Of a DNA stretch of 7,957 nucleotides, positions 1 through 5,852 are shown piece after piece; positions within the stretch are counted from its first letter, which is position 1; every line of letters begins with the position of its first letter. Position numbers and translations under genes: made by a program. Below the pieces are notes generated by a model. It saw only the letters and a list, made by a program, of their open reading frames with translations. It was not told the DNA's origin and searched no databases. Source of the stretch: Phycisphaerales bacterium UBA5793 (GTDB taxonomy: Bacteria; Planctomycetota; Phycisphaerae; Phycisphaerales; UBA5793); contig DIDT01000064.1 of the NCBI GenBank assembly GCA_002418285.1, positions 1 through 7,957 of the forward strand. The letters are read 5' to 3'.

Positions 1-263
1 CATCTTGGTATTCTCCACTTCTGTAACTGAGGGCGGCGTACGTCGCCATGACGGCCCGCCCAATAACCCCCGAATGGTTCCGTCACACGCCCCTCATGGC
101 GCGGCGTATGAATAGTCCGATACGACGAGTCGCATCCTCCGTGAGGCATCCATGCTCCAATAGACCCCGTGGTGGCTGGATTGCAAGCCGTCAACACGAT
201 TTCGCAACGGATCAGGCGGAATGCCCTGCGCTTTCCGCAAATCCTGCCGGGTCTCACATGAGA
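1..263. other. Left flank, no supported gene
   Basis: This stretch lies downstream of the ABC ATPase stop codon. A short minus-strand reading frame starts with ATG at 49 and stays open to the left edge, giving MATYAALSYRSGEYQD. It could be the start of a following gene, but 16 codons with only a weak GGGCGGG upstream are not enough to call it. A weak inverted repeat (GCGGAA at 216-221 and TTCCGC at 233-238, 11-nt loop) lies about 25 bp past the ABC stop and could help terminate that transcript, though no T run follows it. A 16-bp near-palindrome sits at 32-47. Nothing else is recognisable. Confidence 0.4.
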
Positions 264-1391
264 TTATATACGCGGCTCCGCATCGATCCGGTTGCCGAAT
301 TCTCCCCGTTCAAAGAGATGAACTCGCGCAAGATCGATCTGCAGCGCCTGCCGTCCGCCGGGTTGAACCGCGGAACTGGCGTCCACGCGGGCCACCAGCC
401 GCTTTCCCGCCGGGCCGTGCAGGAACAGGTCCATCCGGTCGCCGAGCGGTTCGACGACCTTGACCTCCAGTTCGATTGGGACATGGCCCGCACTCGTGGC
501 GCCGTTGCTCTGCAGACTGAACGCCTCGGGCCGTATACCCAGCACCAGATCCCGGCCTTCCAGATTCGAATGGAGCTGTGAAAACCGGTCCGGAATCGGA
601 ACGCGAATGCCTTCGCGCTCGGCCGCCCAGAGTTGCCCGTTGCCCCTTTCAACCTTCACGTCAACGAAGTTCATCGGGGGCATGCCGAGAAACCCCGCGA
701 CGAATCGATTGGCCGGGTGCCGGTAGACCTCCAGCGGCGTGCCGACCTGGTGCACGATGCCGCCGCACATGATCACCACCCGGTCCCCAAGCGTCATCGC
801 TTCTTCCTGGTCGTGGGTCACGTAGATCGTCGTCGTCTTGAGCCGCTGGTGCAGAGCCTTGAGTTCGGCCCGCGTCTCCACCCGCAACTTGGCGTCCAGG
901 TTTGAAAGTGGCTCGTCAAAGAGAAACGCCTTGGGCTCGCGCACGATGGCCCGTCCGACAGCCACCCGCTGGCGCTGCCCGCCGGATAGTTGCCGCGGCT
1001 TGCGCTCGAGCAGATCTTCAATGCCCAGGATGCGCGCCGTCTCGTGAACCTTCCGATCGATCTCCGCCCTTGGCACTTTGCGGAGTTTGAGCGCAAAGGC
1101 CATGTTCTTGTACACCGTCATGTGTGGGTACAAGGCGTAGTTCTGAAACACCATCGCAATGTCGCGGTCTTTCGGATGCACGTCGTTGACGACCTTGCCG
1201 CCAATGGTGATCTCGCCGCTGGTGATTTCTTCAAGGCCGGCGACCATCCGCAGCGTCGTCGACTTGCCGCAACCCGATGGTCCGACCAGCACGACAAACT
1301 CGCCGTCGCCGATCTCCAGGCTCACCTGATCCACCGCGCGGACCGGGCCCGGGTAATCCTTGCAGACGTTGCTCAAGAGCACCTGGGCCAT
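264..1391 (-). CDS. ugpC: Sugar ABC importer ATP-binding protein (MalK/UgpC type)
   Basis: This is a 375-residue cytoplasmic ATPase that would power a CUT1-type importer for sugars or glycerol-3-phosphate-like substrates. Every core ABC motif is intact: Walker A GPSGCGKST (37-45), Q-loop Q83 in FQNYALYPH, signature LSGGQRQR (135-142), Walker B AFLFDEP (155-161), D-loop SNLD (163-166) and H-loop H193. After about residue 235 comes the OB/TOBE-like regulatory extension of the MalK family, with GIRPEA (285-290) and EPLGDRMDLFLHG (314-326). The length fits the family. The frame is open 60 codons further upstream, but the start is placed at 1391 because MAQVLLSNVCKDY is the usual family N-terminus and GGAG lies 10 nt before the ATG. 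No permease or solute-binding gene is in the window, so the substrate is unknown. This ATPase may serve several importers, as MsmX-type proteins do. The symbol denotes the subfamily only. Confidence 0.93.
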   Translation of the reverse strand: MAQVLLSNVCKDYPGPVRAVDQVSLEIGDGEFVVLVGPSGCGKSTTLRMVAGLEEITSGEITIGGKVVNDVHPKDRDIAMVFQNYALYPHMTVYKNMAFALKLRKVPRAEIDRKVHETARILGIEDLLERKPRQLSGGQRQRVAVGRAIVREPKAFLFDEPLSNLDAKLRVETRAELKALHQRLKTTTIYVTHDQEEAMTLGDRVVIMCGGIVHQVGTPLEVYRHPANRFVAGFLGMPPMNFVDVKVERGNGQLWAAEREGIRVPIPDRFSQLHSNLEGRDLVLGIRPEAFSLQSNGATSAGHVPIELEVKVVEPLGDRMDLFLHGPAGKRLVARVDASSAVQPGGRQALQIDLARVHLFERGEFGNRIDAEPRI

Positions 1392-1592
1392 GGGATCGGA
1401 TCTCCATCCAGCGCGCCGAATCGCCCGAAGGTGCGTTCGGCGGCCGGGTTCATAGTAGACGCAGGCCGCAGCCACGGTCGCTGCTTCGTTGCCCAGTCCG
1501 CGCAATCGGCACGCTTTGCCGCTCATGCAGCACGAAGTCCGAGAGTCCGGTCCCTGACGCGCCGACATCACTCCCAGCAGGGGGTGGATGCC
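1392..1592. promoter_or_regulatory. Divergent intergenic spacer between ABC ATPase and small ORF
   Basis: This 201-bp spacer must carry the start signals for two divergently oriented genes. On the minus strand TACTAT (1457-1452) resembles a -10 element about 60 bp before the ABC start, but no good -35 lies at the expected distance. On the plus strand I see no convincing promoter. The frames here are open on both strands, which is expected by chance in GC-rich DNA and is not evidence for longer proteins. Confidence 0.4.
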
Positions 1593-1907
1593 ATGAACAG
1601 CAAACCGTCAAAGAACTTCGATCAGATCAAGCCCTTCCTTCGCATGCTCGAAGGCTCGATCGATGATGCACGCAGGCGCCGACTCGGCGACGACTCAGTC
1701 GTTGCTCCGCCTGCTCCGGTCAACCGCAACGGCAACGCCGCACCCGGCGCTCCGCAGCCGACCGGCAATCCGATTCCCCTTCAGGGCAACCAGCCGATGA
1801 GCCCGGCCGCCCAGCCTGCCGAGCCCGATCGCCCGCTCCGCGCCACGCCCATCAAGCCCAAACAGTCGCTGCACCCGTCGGCAGGATTCCGGCCGACCGG
1901 CTCCTGA
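1593..1907 (+). CDS. Small proline-rich hypothetical protein
   Basis: I do not recognise this 104-residue protein. Residues 1-34 are charged and probably helical, ending in an RRRR run at 27-30 and LGDD at 31-34. Residues 38-104 are rich in Pro, Ala, Gln and Asn, which suggests a disordered tail. It has no signal peptide, membrane segment or cysteine. The start is the ATG at 1593 because AGGGGG lies just upstream at about 8 nt. The frame is open for about 600 nt further upstream, but that part is antisense to the ABC gene and to the spacer. Codons are GC-rich at third positions, as in the neighbours. It is transcribed away from the ABC gene and lies 232 bp before the STAS gene, so no operon is evident. 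It could be a small adaptor or nucleic-acid-binding peptide, but that is a guess. Confidence 0.6.
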   Translation: MNSKPSKNFDQIKPFLRMLEGSIDDARRRRLGDDSVVAPPAPVNRNGNAAPGAPQPTGNPIPLQGNQPMSPAAQPAEPDRPLRATPIKPKQSLHPSAGFRPTGS

Positions 1908-2021
1908 CCAAAGCGCCCCACCGCACGCGACAACGTCCGAAAACCGCGCCTCAATCGCTGCAGGGTTTGCCCACGCTCTCAGGTCAGCCCACTCGGTAGT
2001 GCCTTTATCTGCAGTTGCTTA

Positions 2022-2033
2022 TGAACCGGTTCA
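2022..2033. promoter_or_regulatory. Perfect 12-bp palindrome upstream of STAS gene
   Basis: TGAACCGGTTCA is a perfect palindrome about 107 bp before the STAS start codon, inside the 232-bp spacer after the small ORF. Perfect 12-bp symmetry with no loop suits a dimeric DNA-binding protein better than an RNA hairpin. It may be an operator or activator site for the STAS gene. No companion copy and no clear promoter boxes were seen, so chance remains possible. Confidence 0.3.
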
Positions 2034-2139
2034 AGTTCGACGAATGGACTGGGGAGTGCAAGGCCCCTCGGACGATCGCGTGGATCGCCGAAACGGGACA
2101 CGCCGCTAGCCGGGTGGTGGGAAAGCGAAGGATGTGAGC

Positions 2140-2529
2140 ATGTCGGGTCCCAATATCATCAATCCAAATCTCGCCGTTCTCGATCGGCTCGGTGAAACGG
2201 CGGTCGTCACGCTGACCGTCGAAGCCCTCTCGGGCGACGAAATGGCCCTGATGCTGCGCGAATTGCTGATGAGCGTCTACCAGCAGGGCAACAAGCACTT
2301 CATCCTCGATCTCCAGAATGTCTCCGCCATGGACTCCGTCTGCGTCGGCGTGCTCGTTGAGATGCTCACCCAGATGCAGCAGATGCGCGGCGGCGGCCGC
2401 ATCGCCCTCGTCAACGCCGATGGAAACGTCGCCTACCTCTTCCGCATCACACGCCTCGATCGCGTCTTCCCCATCTGCCGCGACGTCATGGCGGCCCTCA
2501 GCGCCGTCGAGCACAGCGCTGCTGCCTGA
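2140..2529 (+). CDS. STAS-domain protein (anti-sigma factor antagonist type)
   Basis: This 129-residue cytoplasmic protein is a single STAS domain like SpoIIAA/RsbV. Such proteins bind an anti-sigma kinase or related partner and are switched by serine phosphorylation. Visible support is the beta-strand/DS pattern FILDLQNVSAMDS (54-66) followed by VGVLVEMLTQMQQM, then GGGRIALVNA and a final segment around RLDRVFPI. The Asp-Ser pair is D65-S66, aligning with D57-S58 of Bacillus SpoIIAA, where S58 is the phosphorylated residue. The next residues are VCVG rather than the common SGLG or AGLG. ATG 2140 is chosen over GTG 2134 because AAGGA at 2128-2132 gives 7-nt spacing to the ATG and only 1 nt to the GTG. 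No kinase, phosphatase or sigma factor lies nearby, so its partner is unknown. A longer antisense frame exists but has no family features. Confidence 0.85.
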   Translation: MSGPNIINPNLAVLDRLGETAVVTLTVEALSGDEMALMLRELLMSVYQQGNKHFILDLQNVSAMDSVCVGVLVEMLTQMQQMRGGGRIALVNADGNVAYLFRITRLDRVFPICRDVMAALSAVEHSAAA

Positions 2530-2632
2530 GATGCCGGTTTCGGATCTGGAGCGCCAGTGATGCCGGCTGGAGCGACCCCGTTCGCTCCGAGCCTGGCCCC
2601 CCGCGCGCGTATTCAATCAGGACAGGCGCCAC

Positions 2633-2656
2633 CAGCCCGGCCAGAGAGCCGGGCTG
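2633..2656 (+). terminator. Strong GC stem-loop downstream of STAS gene
   Basis: CAGCCCGGC (2633-2641) and GCCGGGCTG (2648-2656) form a perfect 9-bp GC-rich stem with a 6-nt loop. It lies about 104 bp after the STAS stop and about 107 bp before the carboxypeptidase start. No T run follows, so if it terminates transcription it is not a classical intrinsic terminator. It separates the two genes and argues against a simple STAS-carboxypeptidase operon. Confidence 0.45.
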
Positions 2657-2763
2657 TCCATGCGCCGCTGGGAATCCTCTCGCCGCCCAAGCGGTTATGG
2701 TAAGGTCGAAACATCCGGATCCACCGGATCGAGTCGCTCTTGAACCGGAGAGGGAGGGTCGTC

Positions 2764-5403
2764 ATGGCAGCATTGCGAGTGCATCGATGGTGGCGGAACA
2801 CTGGGGGCTGTATCGCGGGCGTTTTGACGCTGCTCGCACTTATCGCAACTCCCACCTGGGCGCAGGTCGACGAGGTCGCAGGCCTCCCCGAGCTGAGTCG
2901 CGTTCGCGTTACCGCCGCCACACCCGAGTCGATGCAATCCATCATCAGGGACTTCGGCTTTGATGCCGATGAGTCGCATCTCAGCGGCCGCAGTGCGGAA
3001 CTCATCATCACACCGATGCAGTGGCACGCCATGGTACAGCGCGGCTGCGAGGTGAAGCTCATCGAGCGCAGCCGACCAATGAACGACATTATCGCCGAGC
3101 GCGCGGCGCATCACGACGGACCGGACTACCCCGACCTCGCCGAAGTCATCACCCAGATGCAGAGTGCCGCAGCCGGCTTTCCCGCCATCTGCGAGTTTGT
3201 CGACCTGACCGATCGCTACAACGCGCCGCCTACCTTTGAAGGTCGGCACATGTACGCCGTCAAGATCTCCGACAACGCCCAGATCGATGAAGACGAGCCG
3301 CCCATGCTCATCGTCGGCGCTCATCACGCGCGCGAGCTCGTCACCCCCGTCATCGCGCTGCTCGCCATGGACAATCTGCTCAGCGGCTACGCCAACGACC
3401 CCGACATTCAACGCCTCGTCGACGCGCACGAGATCTGGATTGCGCCCGTCTGGAACCCGGACGGCTACAACCACGTCTTCACCGTCAACAACATGTGGCG
3501 CAAGAACCGTCACGTCTTCGGGCAAGGCATCGGAGTCGATCAGAATCGAAATTATCCACTCGGTTGGAATGCTTCCTGCTCCGGCAGCACCAACCCCAGC
3601 AACGAAACCTACAAAGGACCCGGCCCCGCCTCAGAAGCTGAAACGCAAACGCTGATGGCCTGGGCATCCGACGTCCGCTTCGCCAAACTCATCGACTACC
3701 ACTCGTCGGGGCGCGTCACGCTCTTCGCCTACAACTGCACTTCACATCCCTTCGAGAGCTACCTCAGCACCGAGGCGACGGCGCTTTCCATTGCCTCGAG
3801 CTACACAACCGCGCAGGCTCCCAGCGCCGAAGGCGAACACTTCCAGTACCAGTCCGGCATTCTTGGTGTCCAGGCCTTCCTCATCGAAACCCATACCGAG
3901 TTCCAGCCCGCGTACCAGAGTGCGCTCGACGAAGCCAATCGCGTCTGGCCTGGCGTGCTCTGGATGCTCAACCACCATCTGCCCCTCACCGGTCGCGTCA
4001 CCGAAGCCGGCAGCGGCAACCCCGTCGAGGCAACGATCACCCCGCTCGGCGTCAACTACGTCCTCGGCGAATCAAACTCATCGAGCCCGGATACCGGTCG
4101 CTATTACGCCGCCTATCCGCAGGGTGGTTACGACATCGCCTTCTCCGCCGATGGCTACCAGACCAAAGTCGTCCACGTTGACATCACCAACGGTTCGCCA
4201 ACCGTGGTCAACGTCGCGCTCAGTCGCACGCTCATCGCCTTCGACTTCCCCAACGGCACGCCCTCAACCATTCACCCGCGACTCGATCGCTTCTCCCTGC
4301 GCATCGATGAGTTCGAGCCCGGCGCGCTCCGGCCCGGCTCGGCGATGCTCCACTACGGCCCCGTCGGCGGTCCCTACGAAACCAACCCCCTCGTCTCCAT
4401 CGGTGGCGACGCCTGGCTCGCCGTCTTCCCCCTCACGCCATGCGGCGAGGTTGTTTCCTATTGGCTCAGCGCCGAAGACACCAACGGCATCCAGGTCGTC
4501 AGCCCCGCCGGCGCGCCGGGCGAAACCTATGAAGCGCTCTCCTCCACCGGTGTGCAGACCGTCTTCGCCGACAACTTCGAAACCGATCGCGGCTGGACCA
4601 CCGCCATCAACGGCGCCACCTCCGGCCAGTGGCAGCGCGGCGTGCCCGTCAACGACCCCAACTGGGCCTACGACCCCGAAGCCGACGGCGATGGCTCCGG
4701 CTCGGCCTTCCTCACCCAGAATGAACTCGGCAACACAGACGTCGATAACGGCTCGGTCCTGCTCACCTCGCCCGCGTTCGATCTCTCCGCCGGCGGCGCA
4801 AACATCAGCTACCTCTACTACCTCAATCTCACCAACGAAGACGGCAGCGATCGCCTCCTCGTCGAAGTCTCCAGCAACGGAACCGGCGGGCCGTGGACCC
4901 CCGTCATCGCCCACACGACCAACGGCGGCCTCGCGTGGCGACAGCACACCATCACCCAGGCCGACCTCGACGCCGCCAACATCACCATGACCGCCAACAT
5001 GGCTCTGCGCTTCACCGCCAACGATGCCAACCCCGCCAGCATCGTCGAAGCCGGTGTCGATGGCGTCTCCATTGCCACCTCGCGCTGCGATCCATTTCCC
5101 ATCCTCGTCGTGAGCAATCTGGTGGGCGGTCAGTCCGGCCAGTTCGATGTCACCAGCGCTGCGCCCAACCAGCCCGCGTACCTTGCTTACAGCCTGCGCG
5201 GCTACGGCGCGACCAACGTCCCGCCCCTTGGAGTCACCCTCGATCTCGCTCAACCCGTCCAGGCCGGCACGGCCAAGCGAACCAATACCCAGGGAACGGC
5301 GCGCTGGACCCTGCCGATCCCCAACGTGCACAACGTAACCGTGTGGTTTCAGGTGGCCCAAAGCGGCCGGACCAGCAACGTCGCGAGGACCGTTATTCAG
5401 TAA
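2764..5403 (+). CDS. Secreted zinc carboxypeptidase, peptidase family M14
   Basis: This 879-residue exported metallopeptidase should remove C-terminal residues from peptides outside the cytoplasm. A Sec signal peptide covers residues 1-33 (basic start, hydrophobic LTLLALIA, cleavage after TWA). A prodomain-like region (about 34-120) precedes the catalytic domain (about 122-405). Zinc ligands are H188 and E191 (HARE) and H313 (DYHSSG), with ligand spacing close to carboxypeptidase A. R246 in MWRKNR, N261-R262 in DQNRNYPLGW and general base E375 in FLIET match R127, N144-R145 and E270. The usual Tyr248 loop is not recognisable. Next come a CarboxypepD_reg-like domain (408-489), an Ig-like region (490-595), a MAM or jelly-roll-like domain (600-775), and a terminal domain (780-879) also found in the HAF protein at 5853-7181. 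ATG 2764 is preferred to TTG 2740 because AGGGAGG lies 6 nt before it. It appears monocistronic. Substrate specificity cannot be read. Confidence 0.93.
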   Translation: MAALRVHRWWRNTGGCIAGVLTLLALIATPTWAQVDEVAGLPELSRVRVTAATPESMQSIIRDFGFDADESHLSGRSAELIITPMQWHAMVQRGCEVKLIERSRPMNDIIAERAAHHDGPDYPDLAEVITQMQSAAAGFPAICEFVDLTDRYNAPPTFEGRHMYAVKISDNAQIDEDEPPMLIVGAHHARELVTPVIALLAMDNLLSGYANDPDIQRLVDAHEIWIAPVWNPDGYNHVFTVNNMWRKNRHVFGQGIGVDQNRNYPLGWNASCSGSTNPSNETYKGPGPASEAETQTLMAWASDVRFAKLIDYHSSGRVTLFAYNCTSHPFESYLSTEATALSIASSYTTAQAPSAEGEHFQYQSGILGVQAFLIETHTEFQPAYQSALDEANRVWPGVLWMLNHHLPLTGRVTEAGSGNPVEATITPLGVNYVLGESNSSSPDTGRYYAAYPQGGYDIAFSADGYQTKVVHVDITNGSPTVVNVALSRTLIAFDFPNGTPSTIHPRLDRFSLRIDEFEPGALRPGSAMLHYGPVGGPYETNPLVSIGGDAWLAVFPLTPCGEVVSYWLSAEDTNGIQVVSPAGAPGETYEALSSTGVQTVFADNFETDRGWTTAINGATSGQWQRGVPVNDPNWAYDPEADGDGSGSAFLTQNELGNTDVDNGSVLLTSPAFDLSAGGANISYLYYLNLTNEDGSDRLLVEVSSNGTGGPWTPVIAHTTNGGLAWRQHTITQADLDAANITMTANMALRFTANDANPASIVEAGVDGVSIATSRCDPFPILVVSNLVGGQSGQFDVTSAAPNQPAYLAYSLRGYGATNVPPLGVTLDLAQPVQAGTAKRTNTQGTARWTLPIPNVHNVTVWFQVAQSGRTSNVARTVIQ

Positions 5404-5422
5404 AGCGTCAACTGACTCATAG

Positions 5423-5456
5423 CCGGGTGCCACGGTCCAAGCGACGCTGCTTGACC
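5423..5456 (+). repeat. CCGGGTGCCAC box plus hairpin, unit 1
   Basis: The box CCGGGTGCCAC (5423-5433) is followed at once by GGTCCAAGC (5434-5442) and GCTTGACC (5449-5456). These pair over 8 bp with one bulged C and a 6-nt loop. The same box plus a different but self-complementary arm pair recurs at 5546-5584, suggesting one element family. It begins 20 bp after the carboxypeptidase stop and may end that transcript. Elements of this style, a GGGTGCCAC box with a variable hairpin, recur in planctomycete genomes as I remember them. Confidence 0.5.
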
Positions 5457-5513
5457 TGAGCCGGGTCGAAGGTTGGGAGCGCCGGCCATGCGATCGCACA
5501 ATGACGTGGCGCG

Positions 5514-5541
5514 CCCACGATGAGGCTCGGCGAATCGTGGG
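5514..5541. repeat. Perfect 8-bp inverted repeat
   Basis: CCCACGAT (5514-5521) and ATCGTGGG (5534-5541) are exact reverse complements around a 12-nt loop. It lies just before the second CCGGGTGCCAC box and may be part of the same composite element. It could fold on either transcript in this convergent junction. Confidence 0.5.
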
Positions 5542-5545
5542 ATGC

Positions 5546-5584
5546 CCGGGTGCCACTCAACATCCGGCTCTGCGATGCTGAGTG
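5546..5584 (+). repeat. CCGGGTGCCAC box plus hairpin, unit 2
   Basis: The box CCGGGTGCCAC (5546-5556) runs into the arm CACTCAACAT (5554-5563), which pairs with ATGCTGAGTG (5575-5584) except for one A-C mismatch, around an 11-nt loop. The box is identical to that of unit 1, 123 bp upstream. The arms differ in sequence from unit 1 but keep complementarity, which is what a structured repeat family would show. Confidence 0.5.
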
Positions 5585-5607
5585 CAAACGTGCAACCGCC
5601 ACCGTAG

Positions 5608-5624
5608 GGTCCGCAATGCGGACC
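5608..5624. repeat. 17-bp odd palindrome
   Basis: GGTCCGCA and TGCGGACC are perfect reverse complements around a single central A. A one-base loop is too tight for the whole stem to form in RNA, so either a shorter stem with an opened loop or a protein-binding site is more likely. Confidence 0.45.
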
Positions 5625-5735
5625 GCGCGCGTGCAACCACCCCCAAACCACCATTGCGCGCCAACCCACCACCCGCGACCAACGTTCCCAACCACTCGCT
5701 GCACGCTCGCGCCTTCGCATCCCCCATGCTGAGCG

Positions 5736-5751
5736 GCGACGCATGCGTCGC
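5736..5751. repeat. 16-bp perfect palindrome, copy 1
   Basis: GCGACGCATGCGTCGC is perfectly self-complementary. It is identical to the copy at 5831-5846 and sits at the same place in the tandem repeat. It may be a protein-binding site or part of a terminator. Confidence 0.65.
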
Positions 5752-5830
5752 AATGCACCACCGCCACTCGTGACCATCGTTCAAAAGCACCCGCTCTACG
5801 CTTGCGCCTTCGCATCCCCCATGTTTAGCG

Positions 5831-5846
5831 GCGACGCATGCGTCGC
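5831..5846. repeat. 16-bp perfect palindrome, copy 2
   Basis: This second exact copy of GCGACGCATGCGTCGC ends only 6 bp beyond the HAF gene's stop codon on the minus strand. Exact retention while surrounding bases diverged argues for selection or recent duplication. There is no T run on either side. Confidence 0.65.
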
Positions 5847-5852
5847 ATCGCC

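Larger units (their letters stand above)
5671..5847. repeat. Tandem duplication of 95-bp period
   Basis: Positions 5671-5752 and 5766-5847 align without gaps at an offset of 95. By hand count about 70 of 82 positions agree. The last 50 bases are much better conserved (47 of 50, including GCGCCTTCGCATCCCCCATG) than the first 32. Each copy ends in the same 16-bp palindrome, and the second copy stops just before the HAF stop codon. The uneven conservation suggests the palindrome-containing half is the functional or mobile core. Confidence 0.75.
5404..5852. other. Convergent intergenic region packed with inverted repeats
   Basis: This 449-bp gap lies between the 3' ends of the carboxypeptidase and HAF genes. 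It holds no credible gene: frames on the minus strand run through the repeats and have no start signals or family features. Instead it contains two box-plus-hairpin units, an 8-bp-arm inverted repeat, a 17-bp palindrome, a repeated CGTGCAACC (5589-5597 and 5630-5638), and a 95-bp-period tandem duplication, listed separately. Bidirectional termination is a reasonable role, and dispersed repeat elements are an alternative. Confidence 0.7.

Noticed and set aside
32..47. Near-palindrome GGCGGCGTACGTCGCC
   Set aside because: It has a mismatch, is near the window edge and overlaps a possible gene start. There is no context to assign a role.
990..1592. Long upstream extension of the small proline-rich ORF
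   Set aside because: It is antisense to the ABC ATPase and its spacer. The ribosome-binding site supports the ATG at 1593.
2005..2616. 203-codon minus-strand frame over the STAS gene
   Set aside because: It is antisense to a recognisable STAS domain with a good ribosome-binding site. Its product is low-complexity Asp/Glu/Ala/His sequence typical of an antisense shadow in GC-rich DNA.
2713..2729. Small hairpin ATCCGG/CCGGAT before the carboxypeptidase start
   Set aside because: Only six base pairs with a 5-nt loop and no further support as a riboswitch or leader structure.
3791..4990. 399-codon plus-strand frame inside the carboxypeptidase
   Set aside because: It is a shifted frame giving a Ser/Pro/Thr-rich low-complexity product. 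The catalytic motifs and C-terminal domains lie in the other frame.
5489..5498. TGCGATCGCA palindrome, resembling the cyanobacterial HIP1 octamer
   Set aside because: There is a single copy, nothing else suggests a cyanobacterium, and such a palindrome is easily met by chance in this base composition.
4264..5556. 430-codon minus-strand frame over the carboxypeptidase
   Set aside because: Its product is Gly/Val/Asp-rich antisense of a clearly real gene and has no domain features.
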